The position numbers were made by a program, and so were the translations under genes. This document shows, in pieces, positions 48,352 through 60,941 of a stretch of 64,000 nt of DNA. This DNA comes from Amia ocellicauda (Eukaryota > Chordata > Actinopteri > Amiiformes > Amiidae): the NCBI RefSeq assembly GCF_036373705.1, contig NC_089868.1:14056520-14120519 (forward strand), given 5' to 3'. The stretch's first letter is position 1. Each line of letters opens with the position of its first letter. The notes under the pieces are model-generated. The model was given only the letters and a program-made list of their open reading frames with translations. It searched no databases and had not been told where the DNA came from.

Positions 48352-49512
48352 GTGAGTGTCCGCCGCCCCTGGGACTTCAGGTCATTATAATCTATCCTAT
48401 GTCAGCATACATACAGCTCCACACTGCGCTCTGCAGCTCGGCCCATGCGTGGGTGTTTATTACTATTTTATATTATTGTTGTTTCGGTTGCTAATATCAT
48501 TATATACTTGTTTCATAAAGTTTGCGACTGTTGACTGTATGCTGCTGCGTTTGTTGCCATTGCTGACGGATCTTGTGAATCGCCTGAGAACAGGAAACCG
48601 AGTATTTTTCCTTGTCAGACGGGTGGATTGCCTTGTGTTTTGGTTTCAGTCCCTGGTATTTATTCACAAATGTAATTCCCTGGTCGTTCAGCTCCAGTTT
48701 GTGCGGCTTTTCCCAGTCCAGTTTATTGGTTTCTTTTTAAATTGCTTTAGAAACACTTTCAGGTTGTTACTGGTTTTCTACTAAATGTAATGGATGTTCA
48801 CAGTGGGAAAACAAGAGTAACCTAATGTACTGTAGTGCTTTACTTAAGAGTGTGTGGGATCTATATGAAAAGCCAAACATCTTTAGCACATTAATCAAAT
48901 AATGAATTTAAAACTGAAAAGGCAACATTTGGAAGGTCTCTCTGATGTGGAGTAACTTAAAGAAAGCCTTTTTGTATCTACTAAATCCACTAATCGATCT
49001 AGTTATTCTACATGTAGCCATAGGTGTCTGAGCATATGGGTCTATACATTTGAACACAGCTGTTATTTGTGACTAATTTCTCTTGCATGCCAATTACAAG
49101 ACATCACTTTGTTTTATGCTCCAAAAGACTGTTTCAATGAAAACATGAAGCAATGCACAGAGGATGCGCTGATTGAGTTTAATATCAATAAACTAACTAA
49201 GATGTATAACATGAATCTAAGCATCAGCCACATTTGTGCCAGCTGCCAAAGTTGTGTTTAGTTGTGGGAATCAGGCACCAGTAATGTAAAGGTAAAAGTG
49301 TCGTTGGTAAAGTAGTCTTTCTCCGGACTTGGAGAGACAAACATTCATAATATTACAATTGTGCTGGTGTGCCAACTTTCAGATACAATTCCAACTATAA
49401 TTTAAACGAATGTAATTCATTTTAATGTATCCATTATAGTTGTGATGCACCTTGATTTGTCTCATTTTGTTCATTATTTTAGAATTTCATAAACCTGTGT
49501 GGTCTGCTGCGT

Positions 49513-49577
49513 ATCAGGATTATTTCTCTTGAATGCCAATTACAGCAGCATTGGCATTCAAGAGAAATAATCCTGAT
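49513..49577. repeat. Perfect 28-bp inverted repeat (9-nt loop)
   Basis: Arms 49513-49540 and 49550-49577 are perfectly complementary, with loop tacagcagc. A direct relative of arm 1 plus loop (atttctcttgcatgccaatt) occurs at about 49076-49098. Confidence 0.97.
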
Positions 49578-52500
49578 TTTATTTATTTAGGCTTTATTTA
49601 GGCTTGAATTCAAATACATTTCAGTCACTGATTCTAAGCTGTAAGGGCATACCTTCCTCAACTTGCAAAGACCATTTGATACCAGAATTAACTGTCTATG
49701 GCCCCCCATTTGTTTGAAATATAAAAAGGTAGGCTTAAAAAAAAGTCTTGATTATTGATTGATCTGATTGTTTAGAGCAAGAAAGGAGTTCTTTTAAAAT
49801 ACCAATATTCTAATTTCGTAAATTTACACTTTTGTCTGGAAGATTTCTCAAATAGTGTTGTGTGTTTTGGGTGTGTGACACTCTACCATGCACGTCAAGA
49901 TAATAATTGCTTTCCAATATCTGTTAAAGTAGTGTCCTTTCATTTATATGGGATAGAATAAACGTGCCATGTGTGCATTGCCTGCTCTGTCAGCAGCTGA
50001 ATAAATTTCTAACTGGCATGTATTTGCATGAGGTATTATCGGATGATGTTTCCAAACAAATGACTAAAGAAAATGCTCAGAGATGGCGTTTGCTAGTGTA
50101 ACACCGTGTCCTCTTCTGTCCAGTACACATAAACCATCTTTTTTCATTCACTCGTTAAATGACAAGTGTCGAAACATATTTTCTTTGTCTGTCTTGTCAT
50201 GCTGTGGCACGTGCGGCGTACTACCTTATCTCCCTTCTTCCAATTGTTGCTATATGTCAATCTTATGTGAGGTCATACCCTTCATTTTTCGTAAGCCGTG
50301 TATTTGTTATTATTTCAGATTTTTGAGGCTAACCTTCCATATAAGCAGAAGCTGTTTTTTTTGCTTTTCTGATTTCTCAAAAAGGCAACGATAGTGACTT
50401 CCTTATGCTGGAGGTTTAGGCTGCTCTGTTATGGACTGAAAGATCATGTGTGGAACAGGAAAGCAATTTCAAACATTTCCTCTGTCTTTTCATTTACATT
50501 TTTCTGAGCTTGTGAAATGGTTCTGTAGGGAAAATCAGGGGATTTCCTGATTGTGAAAGAGATTATTAAACGTGCATAAAGCAGACATTAGGCCTTCTTC
50601 CCTAAATACTTGCTGGCCGGCAGTAGTTTAATCTTAGTGTATGTTCTTGTATTTCTAGCATTATATACGTTATTACCTGATTTGACTAACAGATTTGATA
50701 GGACAAACGCAGGCATGTTTCTCCTTTTTTGGTTACCCAGATTGGATGCAATAAAGTGGCAGTTTCAACTGTTATTAATACATGAATCCAATCGATTAAA
50801 ACAAACTTAAGAAGGGAAATTCCTTAAGAAAATATTTACATAATACATTTTGTTGGATATTTCGGAACAATATTTGTATTTTTGCCTCTTCAGATTGCTT
50901 TAATCAAGCTTTGAAACACAAGTGTTAACTTATGTGAAGAATTTACAGTCTTTAGAAGCATGACATGAAATGCTTATAATGAAAGAGAATCTGTTGTTTC
51001 CATGTGATTGCAGAGTGAAAGCAATGGCTTGTGTACAAACAACATATGCCTTTGTTTGCTCTAGTTATATTTTTGGAAAATGGAAAAGAACAGCATACTC
51101 GGGAACCCCCCCCACACACACACACATTTAAAACTTTATGCGTCACATCATGTTTGTTTTCTGAAACTGCAACTACATACAGAGTGTAATGTTTCCCAAG
51201 AACGAATAAACCAGAAACCCAAACCTCTTGTTTATATCACTACAGGACCTAGGAAGTAGGCTACTGTGAAATAGTGTTGCATAACTTTTAATAGGGAAAT
51301 TGCGTGAAAGTTACTGCAGTTGAAGTTTTGTTGTGTAGTAGTGCTCAACATGCTTTTGTAAGAACATCAAACAAATACAGCTCTGGCAAACGCACTTGAG
51401 CTGAACTGTAGCTGGATTCGTTTACAAAATGACATGAATATATGGAATATCAAACTGAAAAGCTAAAGCAAAGCACTTACAAGCAATTCTGTTTGAGAAA
51501 GATTGTGTTACTGAAACCTGTAAAATGACACAACTTGTCTGACCATGGACGTTTTTCTAGCCTTTTCCTGTCTCTTATTATCTTTGAGGTGTGTGTGTGT
51601 CCCTCTCATTCAGGAAAACGCTTTTGCCCTGGGATACGGCTGCACTGTTGTATCACAGTTAACGCTGTGTTTCTTCAACGTTTGCTGCTTCATGTGTTGC
51701 TGATGTGAAAGGGCATCACTGTTTTGCCGCGTTGTTTGCAAACACAAAGTGACAGTGTGTAGTGGAGCTGCTGTGTCCTGAATGCAGATGTAGACCGTCT
51801 GAAGTACTGCTCAGTTGCTTTACATACAAAATCTAAAAAGCACTCATAATATCGATTGTAGTAGTTATTGATTTTGCTCCTGTACCACATGCTTTGTGTC
51901 AGATGTTGGAAAATATCTACCTAACAGGAAATCTAGGCACTTTGTCGTAATGGAGTCTGTGTCCTTCATGGTCATTAAAGTTGGCCATGTGCTTTGTGTT
52001 AAGGGTTGCCATTACAGCTGAATACGAGTGTATCGTCAATTGGCTAGCTGATGGTCCGCTTAATTTTGTAGGCCTGTAAACAACATCCCTATCTCATTTT
52101 CCAGAAACGATCGTGTGACTGTAGAGTAATAGAAATCTGGATAATCAAGTGTGATGAGCAATTCTGTCATCTTCAAATCTACACTGGAAGGAAGAACTGT
52201 TCAGATGGATGCAACATGTTTGTTTTTTGAGGCCACTAGGGATATTTGTGACCGCTTTTCTCCCCAGCTTCAAAGACTGCATAGATCAATGTGGCATTGT
52301 CATCTTTTTCTTAGAATACATGTGTTGAGCATTGAGGCAGCCAGAACAGTGTTTTTGAATGTCTTGTCTAGGACCTTTTAACAATGAAGAACCGCACAAC
52401 CATGTAACAAAATCTGTTTCTTTTTTTCTCTTTGGTTAAACTGGAAAATTGGTGTTTTCATTAAAGGCTATTTCCATTTAAGAATATTATAATATGTAGC

Positions 52501-55500
52501 CCATGATGAATGTGTTGATATGCCACAGACGAATTCCCATCTTAGTGTTAATGAAGCAAACGAATAATAGTTCATGTTGCAGAACTAGTCAAACAACATT
52601 AGTTTTGAGAATCTCTTGCTTTCTCTGATTGCTCACTTACCCAAGACTGTACTGAAGGGTTAAAACAAATATTTGAAGAAGGGTGGATCGGATTCCTCTG
52701 CTTTTAAATCCTCCAGTGTTTAGACAGATTAGTTTTATCTACTGGTATATATTTGCCTATCGGATCTGGAGTGAATCTTTAAAATAATACAAATAATAAA
52801 TACTCCTTATTCTTTTACAATAGTATTTGAAAGGTGGTTTCAGTTTAATTGTTGTGTGTGGGATTTCACGGAGGCCTGCTGTACCGTTCCTAGCTCACAT
52901 AATGGGACGTGTTCGGAAATTTCATGCACCTCAGGCTATTGAATCCTTAGTGAAAAGACGTCGCCTTGTCTTTTACTGTGCTAAATGGGCTCTGGTCTAG
53001 ACTGATACAAAGTTGCAGGACTTCAGAGTCACTGCTGACTGGTGTGTGTGTAGGCTGGAAAATCTACTAAGTGTGTGCTTTTGGAAGTAGATGTGGCACA
53101 GAAAGCAGCTTCAAGGACACCCCACCTGCACCCAAAGATCTGGTGAAACACAGGGGTAAGACCTTTCTTTCAGCTGACATGAATTCATGTGTCCGGGCTG
53201 TCATCCCTGGATTAACTCCGTGTCGAATTTGATATCTTGGGTCTCTATAGTAACCTGGTGTAAAAACATAAAACGGGAGTAGTCCTGGGCGCGATCTTGG
53301 TTTACACAAGAATATATATCAACCCATTTAGTGTTTACTGTGCAGATGATAAGCTGCTTTTTGTGATTTTCATTTGAAAACATTGGCACGTTAATCTTAT
53401 GAGGATGTGACACATGGTGATGCTAGTTTGATGCCTTTGATGGGCTTTGACTCCATGACTTATTTAGCAGTGCACTTATTTCTTATTTCTTAAATCTGTG
53501 AAAATCAGTGGATATGATGACATCTTACAGAACTGTGATCGTCGCTCTCTTCTGTAGTTTGTTTAGAAAACACTTTTAGTATTTTCTTCTCTCACCTGCC
53601 TGTAATGATTATTTTTAAATCGGGTATTTGTGTTTGGTCATGTATTTTTTTTTTTTTTTTTTTATCATCAACGATAAACTTTTTCCAGGTGTTTATTTTC
53701 CATCATGTACATAAACATAAATTTATCTCCAATGGTGCTGAATTTGACCTGCTGGTGCAATAGGTGTGGACATGTATGACTGGAAAAATGCGCATTCATG
53801 CACCTGAACACAATTAGGTCTCATAGCACCTCAGAGTTTACACGGTTAGTGTCAGTCAGATGAGAATAGTAATCCACAGTAAATTAAGCCCACTTGAAGA
53901 GAACTGACACAGTGGCAATGGAAGCAAGAATTTATAGACTTTTCAACTTCCCTTGAAATCTGGAAGTTTCTCTTTGATTTGCACAATCATAATCCACACT
54001 GCTCTGCTTTGGTCAGTTTCTTCCCTATTTTAAAAATACAGTGAGTAGTGTCTGTTCTGTGGTTAAAGTCTCACCAACTATTAATATTATTCTCACAGTA
54101 ATGACCGTTCACCCAGAGCGAGCAATATTCTACCCAGACTTTATTATTGTAGCCTGGAAATTAAATAAATGTAAATTGTGGAATTACCTGTCAAACACTC
54201 CCTTGATAACCGTTCTAAACCTCTGTTCACTAGATTTATCTCCAGTAGTTTGACATTTATTTCACTTTTTTGGTAAATTTCCCATACATATTTTCAGAGC
54301 TCCTCCAAACTATGTTAAAAATTATTAAATCTGGTTTGTTTATAAATCTTGATGAAAAGATGAGGCTGTGTTGAAACCTCTGAGTTGCCTGGTCTTAACA
54401 GAAATCTTGACAGCATTGACGGTGCATGGGAGATCTGGCAGGCTAGGACTAATCCCACGGAATAGCCTGGCAAGATCGGTCGCTACATGTTTACAGAAGT
54501 GACTCAACGACGAACAGTGAAAGGGTTGTCTGACTGAAAGGGGTGGTGCTCTTTTGTAATATGAAATCAGAATCCGTTTCGGCTCATACGTGTGGTGTAA
54601 ATGGCCGAAGAACGAGCTAGTCTATGACAATGCCAGCTGATACAGTGGTCCAGGAGTATGAGGAACACCTTCAGGCCATGAGAGATGCTTCCAGGTGTTT
54701 CCGAGCACGCTGTTGACCGACATCATTTTTTCCATTTTATCCTCTTCTCTTGTTGGCAATCATGACACAAAGCAGAGTTTACTTTGTTTTTCTGCTGCCT
54801 GTTTTCACGCAGTCTATTTTGAGACTGCTCTAGACATCGGAGGTTTTAATTCCATCACGTTTTCATTCAGTTTTAATACTTAATTTTCACTGATTCCATG
54901 AATCTAGTTCCTGAGGTTCTCAGGCTTCCATTTCTCATCCTCTGGCTGGTTCCTCTTTCAGACTTGAACCCTCAAGATCACAAACACCTTTGGTTTAATC
55001 TCATAGTTCTAGATGCTCGCTATTCAAATGCCTTATAATTCTGCATGTCATTTTTTAAGGTATCTTCTAGTACATTTTCTCTTCTGGAGAACAGATTGTA
55101 TTTGTTCTAGGGCTGTCCTGAAGGGTCAATTTTTACATTTGAAGATTAGGAACACATTACCGTACAAAGTTTCGAAGCTTCGTTGGTGGTAATTTTCAAA
55201 ATGTATTGATGACCTCACATTTGCTACCAGTGTTTAGATTTGAATGACAATCTTACTTTTTGTTTTAACAGGTAACCCATATAAACAAAATAAAACATCC
55301 CCTTGAATTTTTAAATAATTTATCCTGAACAGTAATCATGTTTTTATTTATACAGTGATTTGGTGTAAACCCCTTGATGAATAGCCTATACTCCGGTGTT
55401 CAATAACACTATACTGAAATTAGTAAATACTAAAGACATCGGAACACAGAAACCTTAACATTTGGGTTAATTATAATAAAAAGACTCCCTTCTACAGTTC

Positions 55501-55521
55501 AGAGTTTGTGTCAATATTATA

Positions 55522-57056
55522 CAATACTGTGCAAAAGTTTTAGGCAGGTGTGAAACAATGTTATAAAATAGAATGCTTTCAAAAATAGACATGTTAATGG
55601 ATTATATGCATCAATTAACTAAATGCAAAGTGAGTCAACTTCAAAACAGCATCAATTCTTCTAGGTACACTTGCACACAGTCAGGGATTTTGTAGGCATA
55701 TAGTCAGGTGTATGATTAAACAATTATAGCAAACAGGTGCTAATGATCATCAATTCAATATGTAGGTTGAAACACAATCATTAACTGAAACAGAAACAGC
55801 TGTGTAGGAGGAATACAACTGGGTGAGGAACAGCCAAACTCAGCTAACAAGGTGAGGCTGCTGAAGACAGTTTACTGTCAAAAGTCATACACCATGGCAA
55901 GACTGAGATCAGCAACAAGACACAAGGTAGTTCTACTGCATCAGCAAGGTCTCTCCCAGGCAGACATTTCAAGGCAGACCGGGGTTTCCAGATGTGATGT
56001 CCAAGCTCTTATGAAGAAGCACAAAGAAATGGGCAACATTGAGGACCGCAGACGCAGTGGTCGGCCAAGGAAACTTACTGCAGCAGATGAAAGACACATC
56101 ATGCTTACTTCCCTTCGCAATCGGAAGATGTCCAGCAGTGCCATCAGCTCAGAATTGGCAGAAAACAGTGGGACCCTGGTACACCCATCTACTGTCCGGA
56201 GAAGTCTGGTCAGAAGTGGCCTTCATGGAAGACTAGTGGCCAAAAAGCCATACCTCCGACGTGGAAACAAGGCCAAGCAACTCAACTATGCACGAAAACA
56301 CAGGAACTGGGGTGCAGAAAAATGGCGGCAGGTGCTCTGGACTGATGAGTCAAAATGTGAAATATCTGGCTGTAGCAGAAAGCAGTTTGTTCGCTGAAGG
56401 GCTGGAGAGCGGTACACGAATGAGTGTCTGCAGGCAACAGTGAAGCACGGTGGAGGTTCCTTGCAAGTTTGGGGCTGCATTTCTGCAAATGGAGTTGGGG
56501 ATTTAGTCAGAATGAATGGTCTCCTCAATGCTGAGAAGTACAGGCAGATGCTTTTCCATCATGCAATACCATCAGGTAGGCATCTGTTGTCGGACCCACA
56601 TTTATTCTGCAGTATGACGAGGACCCCAAACATACAGCGAATGTCATTTAGAACTATCTTCAGCGTAAAGAAGAACAAGGAGTCCTGGAAGTGATGGTAT
56701 GGCCCCCACAGAGCCCTGATATCAACATCATCGAGTCTCTGGGGATTACATGAAGAGAGAGAAGCAACTGAGGCTGCCTAAATCCACAGAAGAACTGTGG
56801 TTAGTTCTCCAAGATGGTTGGGCCAACCTACCTGCCGAGTTGCTTCAAAAACTGCCAGTGTACCTAGAAGAATTGATGCTGTTTTGAAGGCAAAGGCTGG
56901 TCACACCAAATATGGATTTGATTTAGATTTTTCTTCTGTTCACTCCCTTTGCATTTAGTTAATTGATAAATGTAATCTATTAACATCTCTATTTTTGAAA
57001 GCATTCTTACTTTACAGCATTTATTCACACCTGCCTAACACTTTTGCACAGTACTG
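55522..57056 (+). mobile_element. Tc1/mariner transposon, near full length, decayed
   Basis: A 1,535-bp element with imperfect inverted repeats of about 113 bp (55522-55634 and 56942-57056). The right terminus gives CAGTACTGTGCAAAAG when read inward and the left has CAATACTGTGCAAAAG. TA dinucleotides flank both ends (55520-55521 and 57057-57058), the expected Tc1/mariner target. The transposase inside is broken. Insertion is in the putative gng12 intron, in the gene's sense orientation. Confidence 0.92.
55894..56887 (+). pseudogene. Tc1-type transposase pseudogene
   Basis: The start ATG at 55894 opens MARLRSATRHKVVLLHQQG, an N-terminal paired-like helix-turn-helix domain, and a GRPRK hook-like motif (GRPRKLTAADE). 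The first catalytic Asp is in WTDES (residue 151). A TGA at 56395 stops the frame after 167 residues; the same frame then reads on (KHGGGSLQVWGCISANGVG) before a frameshift near 56590. Downstream there is another nonsense codon and a further frameshift near 56743, so the second and third catalytic residues are out of frame. The copy cannot make an active enzyme. The first TGA could be CpG decay of an Arg codon. Confidence 0.9.
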
Positions 57057-57605
57057 TATATTGTTTGTATTATTATTATTAATAATAATAACTGGTTGAT
57101 TAACAACAAACTTCCAGAATTAGTACGCAGTACTAAACACAGCTTCGTGGCCAGTTATTATGCATCAGGCATAATAATGTAACGACCTCCACTTTTGAGG
57201 TCGTGGTTGAAATAACACAAAAATAAGTCGTTTCCAAAACAAAACTGAGGCTTTATTTGACGCCAACAGAGGTACATTGACTTTCCCCCTTCTACACTGG
57301 CTCGGTTCCACTGGCTGAAGCGTCCCAGAGCTTTGTGTGAAACCAGGCCGGTGTGAAGTGTGTCCCTGTTGTGGAGGAGCAGAATGATTTTGAGTTTGGT
57401 TTGTGTTTCGTTTTAAAAACAAAGACTATTTTAACTTTTCCATGTGTAACAATAATAATACATATTTGCTATTTAGTATTATCATCATCATTTGTGCTAG
57501 TAGATAATTATTTTAAACGGCACAACATGACTACATTAACTTATTACTCTTTCTTCAGATTTGTAACTGCAAACAACACTTTTTGCTGTATTATTTTTAA
57601 TTAAC

Positions 57606-57720
57606 TTAGCAGACGCCTTTAACCAGGGCAATTACAGCTGAAACAAAATACTTGTTTCACGATTACTCATACAGTAACAGCAGCTACAATATAGCAGGTT
57701 AATTTAACTGAAGTGTGCAC
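57606..57720. repeat. Fish dispersed repeat fragment ('agcagacgccttta' type)
   Basis: Begins ttagcagacgcctttaacca, the same signature as the repeat in dr1 intron 2, followed by gggcaattacagctg. Boundaries are uncertain. Confidence 0.45.
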
Positions 57721-58669
57721 ATTTCAGTCTTGGCGTTTAGAGACATAGTTAGAGACATAGAATCACTCTTGATACTCTTTACCACAAGCATGCTTTATCA
57801 CAGTACCTTTTATTTAATCCCTTGGCTCATTAGCTAGATCCCAGTGACATACCTCTATATACCTTTCCTTCATCCATGGAGCTGAAAAGTATACTTGGTG
57901 AAATTTCCTTTCTGCATGGTAATTTGTTAGGTCACATGCATAATTGGAAAGTAATTACATTTTTTTTTAAAAGGTTCCCAATTAAAGTTTATGCGTATCC
58001 GATGTATGCTTCCTTCATCAGAGCATGTTGGAGTGATTAAGTTATTAGAGATCAAAAATGTCATTAGAATTGATGGACGTCTTATCCTATCAGGCTGATG
58101 GAGACAGTAACTGATTTCCAGTGGCATTGGCCCCACAGCTGTGTCTGTACTGCCTGGGTTCTGGTTGCTTAATGAGACCTGCATGAAGCAGGGCTGGATT
58201 TAATTACTTCTTAGTTTAGCTTTTTTAGGCAGTTTTCCTCACTTGTTTGATTTAAGCTTTGAAAGCCGCTGTTTATCACATACGGTTTCAGACATGTTGT
58301 TTAATCCCCCAGAAAAGAGATCTGTGCTTTGGCAAAACACTGACTAGCAAGCTTTGGCTCTGAGAGTGTACCATTTTAAACTCATGAAAGCATCAGTAAC
58401 TTCTTTCCTTTGCTTTTGCAGATCACTTTCTTGGTTTATATTATTATTGCAGGGTCTTTTCACCTCTTTGGGACAATACTTTTGTTAAATTATACATTTG
58501 GCTTCAATTCAAAATGTGCCTCCTAGTTAGTTTAAGGTTGAACTGAAACCCCAGTTTAATTCTGAGAAGAAAATGTGTAATTAAAGATGTTCAGGTGTGA
58601 AAAGAGAGTTCAGATATCTATCTTGGGTCACACCACTGAAATCAGTTCAATTATAGGGTACATGCAGGA

Positions 58670-58731
58670 TTTTCAGCCCTGCTCTTGTGACTGGCTGCAG
58701 TTTTCAACTCTGCTCTTGTGATTGGCTGTAA
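58670..58731. repeat. 31-bp tandem duplication with CCAAT-type core
   Basis: Two adjacent 31-bp units (58670-58700 and 58701-58731) share tgctcttgtga-tggctg with few differences. The second unit contains gattggctg, an inverted CCAAT box. Confidence 0.8.
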
Positions 58732-60898
58732 TAGGAGCCTCGATGTTTACAGAATTAGCAAACCATATTTGTAAGCTCCGTCCTGCCTTTAAAGCTGGTG
58801 CTTGTCTGTCTTTTTCCCACAGGATCACCGGTGCATTGTGCAAATGCCTCACTAATGATATGCTCTGTGCCTCTGAGGTTTTGCGGCAGAACTTGATGGA
58901 TTACCACGTTGCGAATTGACAATTGCGGTTGTAACTCTAAACTGAACCATCGTTTTTCTGCCTGCTGACTGCCACTGACAAGGTTCCTACGCTAGATGAA
59001 GTGCTGTTTATCTCTCTGAGGCAGCATGCCCCCTTTTCAGCACCTTTTTCAAGCATGCGATACCCCAACAAGACTTCTGTCATCAAGTCTGCCTGTGGCC
59101 GTGCTTCAAGCAGACGCTTTAAAAGAACAATGGAAATTCTCTCCATGTGGCAATTTCATTGGTCTTCAGAATGACCATTAAACTGCAAACTGTAAACTGC
59201 ACTGACACATCGACTGAGGCACATTACTTATATAAGATTGCGTTCATTATATATTTTTTTTATTAGATGGTGGCCTTTCAGCATTGTTGGCATGCCTGGT
59301 GGGAGCTCAGCTCTGCAACCTCGCCTCGATAATGCCCTTTACACACCTCATTGCTAGACACGCCTTCACCAACCTGTGTCTGTGTTAGAAGGTAGAGTTG
59401 ATTTGATGGGGAACTGTTTTCTGGGAGCTAGATTGAACCGCATGCTGGAAACCTGGGAATGTTATTTTAAATTAAAATAATTGCGAGCAATGTCACAGGA
59501 TTAAAAAACAAAAAGAGAAATGTAAGTTTGTAAGTCACCTGCCTTCAACCACACACTTTCTTTCTCTTCAACTTTTGACTTCTCTACAGTGAGGACACCC
59601 CTGAATCTGTCAGCAATGCCTTGGAAATGTTCATGCAGCTCACCAAAATAATGACTGGTTTACCTAAATTGCCAGTGCTTATGCCTGAGTCTGAATGGTT
59701 TCATCCATTTGACATTAATTTGTTTGCCCATTCAGGTCACCTCCACTGAAAGTGTGGTTTGACTATCATTAGTAGGAAGTTGGACTCGCCCACATGTAGA
59801 GATAAAAACACTCTTTCTTAGAGCCGTATTCAAATCAAGTAATGTTTTCATGAAAGAGGTCACGTCTCCCTGTCCGACTGGCTGCTGGCTAATTGCCCTG
59901 ACAACAGGATTTTGTCATGGTTGCTTTTCCAGCTCCAATTTAGACCATGCCTCCTGGCATGGTAGTGCACCTACACACGTTTTCAGTGATCCAGCAAAAT
60001 AGATTCCCAAAGAAGTAATCCTATAAATCACTGTTATTTTCAAAGCCCTGATACACTGGGATAATAGCCTCCTGCAAATGACTTGCACAATGTAGAACAG
60101 CTGCACAGTATAATTAGTCTCTTCCTAAGTGAGTTTGTTTTTGAGCTGAATGCTTCACTTTGGTCCTTGCTGGCTTTGTGCTTTACAGTGTATAGTGAGT
60201 TTTCACTGCTACAAGTAGGAGAAAACGAGACTGGCACCCTTGTTTACAGATTGTGAATGTAAAAGTGTACAGAGAGGTGACTGTGGCCTGGTGATGCCTA
60301 GCTATGGCCTCCGTTTTCTATTTATTTTTGTCTACACTAAGTGTTTATTGGTGTCTGATTGTGTTTTATGTCCTTTTTACAGAAATTGACCTGACTTTTC
60401 ACTATTTGAGTTAATGGCCCTCAGTTTCCTGCCAGCTGTACCTTATCTAACTGCAAACCTTCCCCCAGTGCACCACCACTCGGTCAGCAAACGCTAGCAC
60501 CTTTGCCCTTTATTTGCCCCTAAAGGAAATTTGCCGTTTCCTGCCTGACTAAACAAATGCGTGAATGTTGAGAAAAAATAAAAATTAAACCCAAGCGCAC
60601 TTGCTCTCGCTCGTTAACCCCCCCCACCCCCATCTCGTACATATATCTTGCGAGTATATATACACACACTTTCTCCTTGCTATGTCCTCACAGGGTTAGA
60701 TCTGAATATCTCCCAATGCTGTGCTACACCGAATCCTTTCAATAAAATTCAGTTGAACTGGATGTTGATCTTTTGAATTGTATTTCGAAAGAAAAATGAA
60801 AAGAAAAGCAATTCTATTCCTTTGAGGGGTGGGAGGAGATGGAGTGGGGAAGGGGGCAGAGGGGGGCTGTTAAAGGAGGTTATTTTTGGAAAACGGCG

Positions 60899-60941
60899 TG
60901 ACGTCTGATTGTGATGACGTCCATGGTTGCCATATGGAAAC
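60899..60941. promoter_or_regulatory. CRE pair plus X-box-like site (candidate enhancer)
   Basis: Two TGACGTC cores (60899-60905 and 60915-60921) are spaced 16 bp apart and followed by gttgccatatggaaac (60926-60941), which resembles an RFX X-box and includes the E-box CATATG. The cluster lies in otherwise ordinary intronic DNA. Function is inferred from motifs only. Confidence 0.35.

Noticed and set aside
48356-48784. 142-codon frame just after the putative gng12 exon
   Set aside because: It begins in the intron after a consensus donor, is rich in Leu/Phe/Val from T-rich DNA and resembles no protein.
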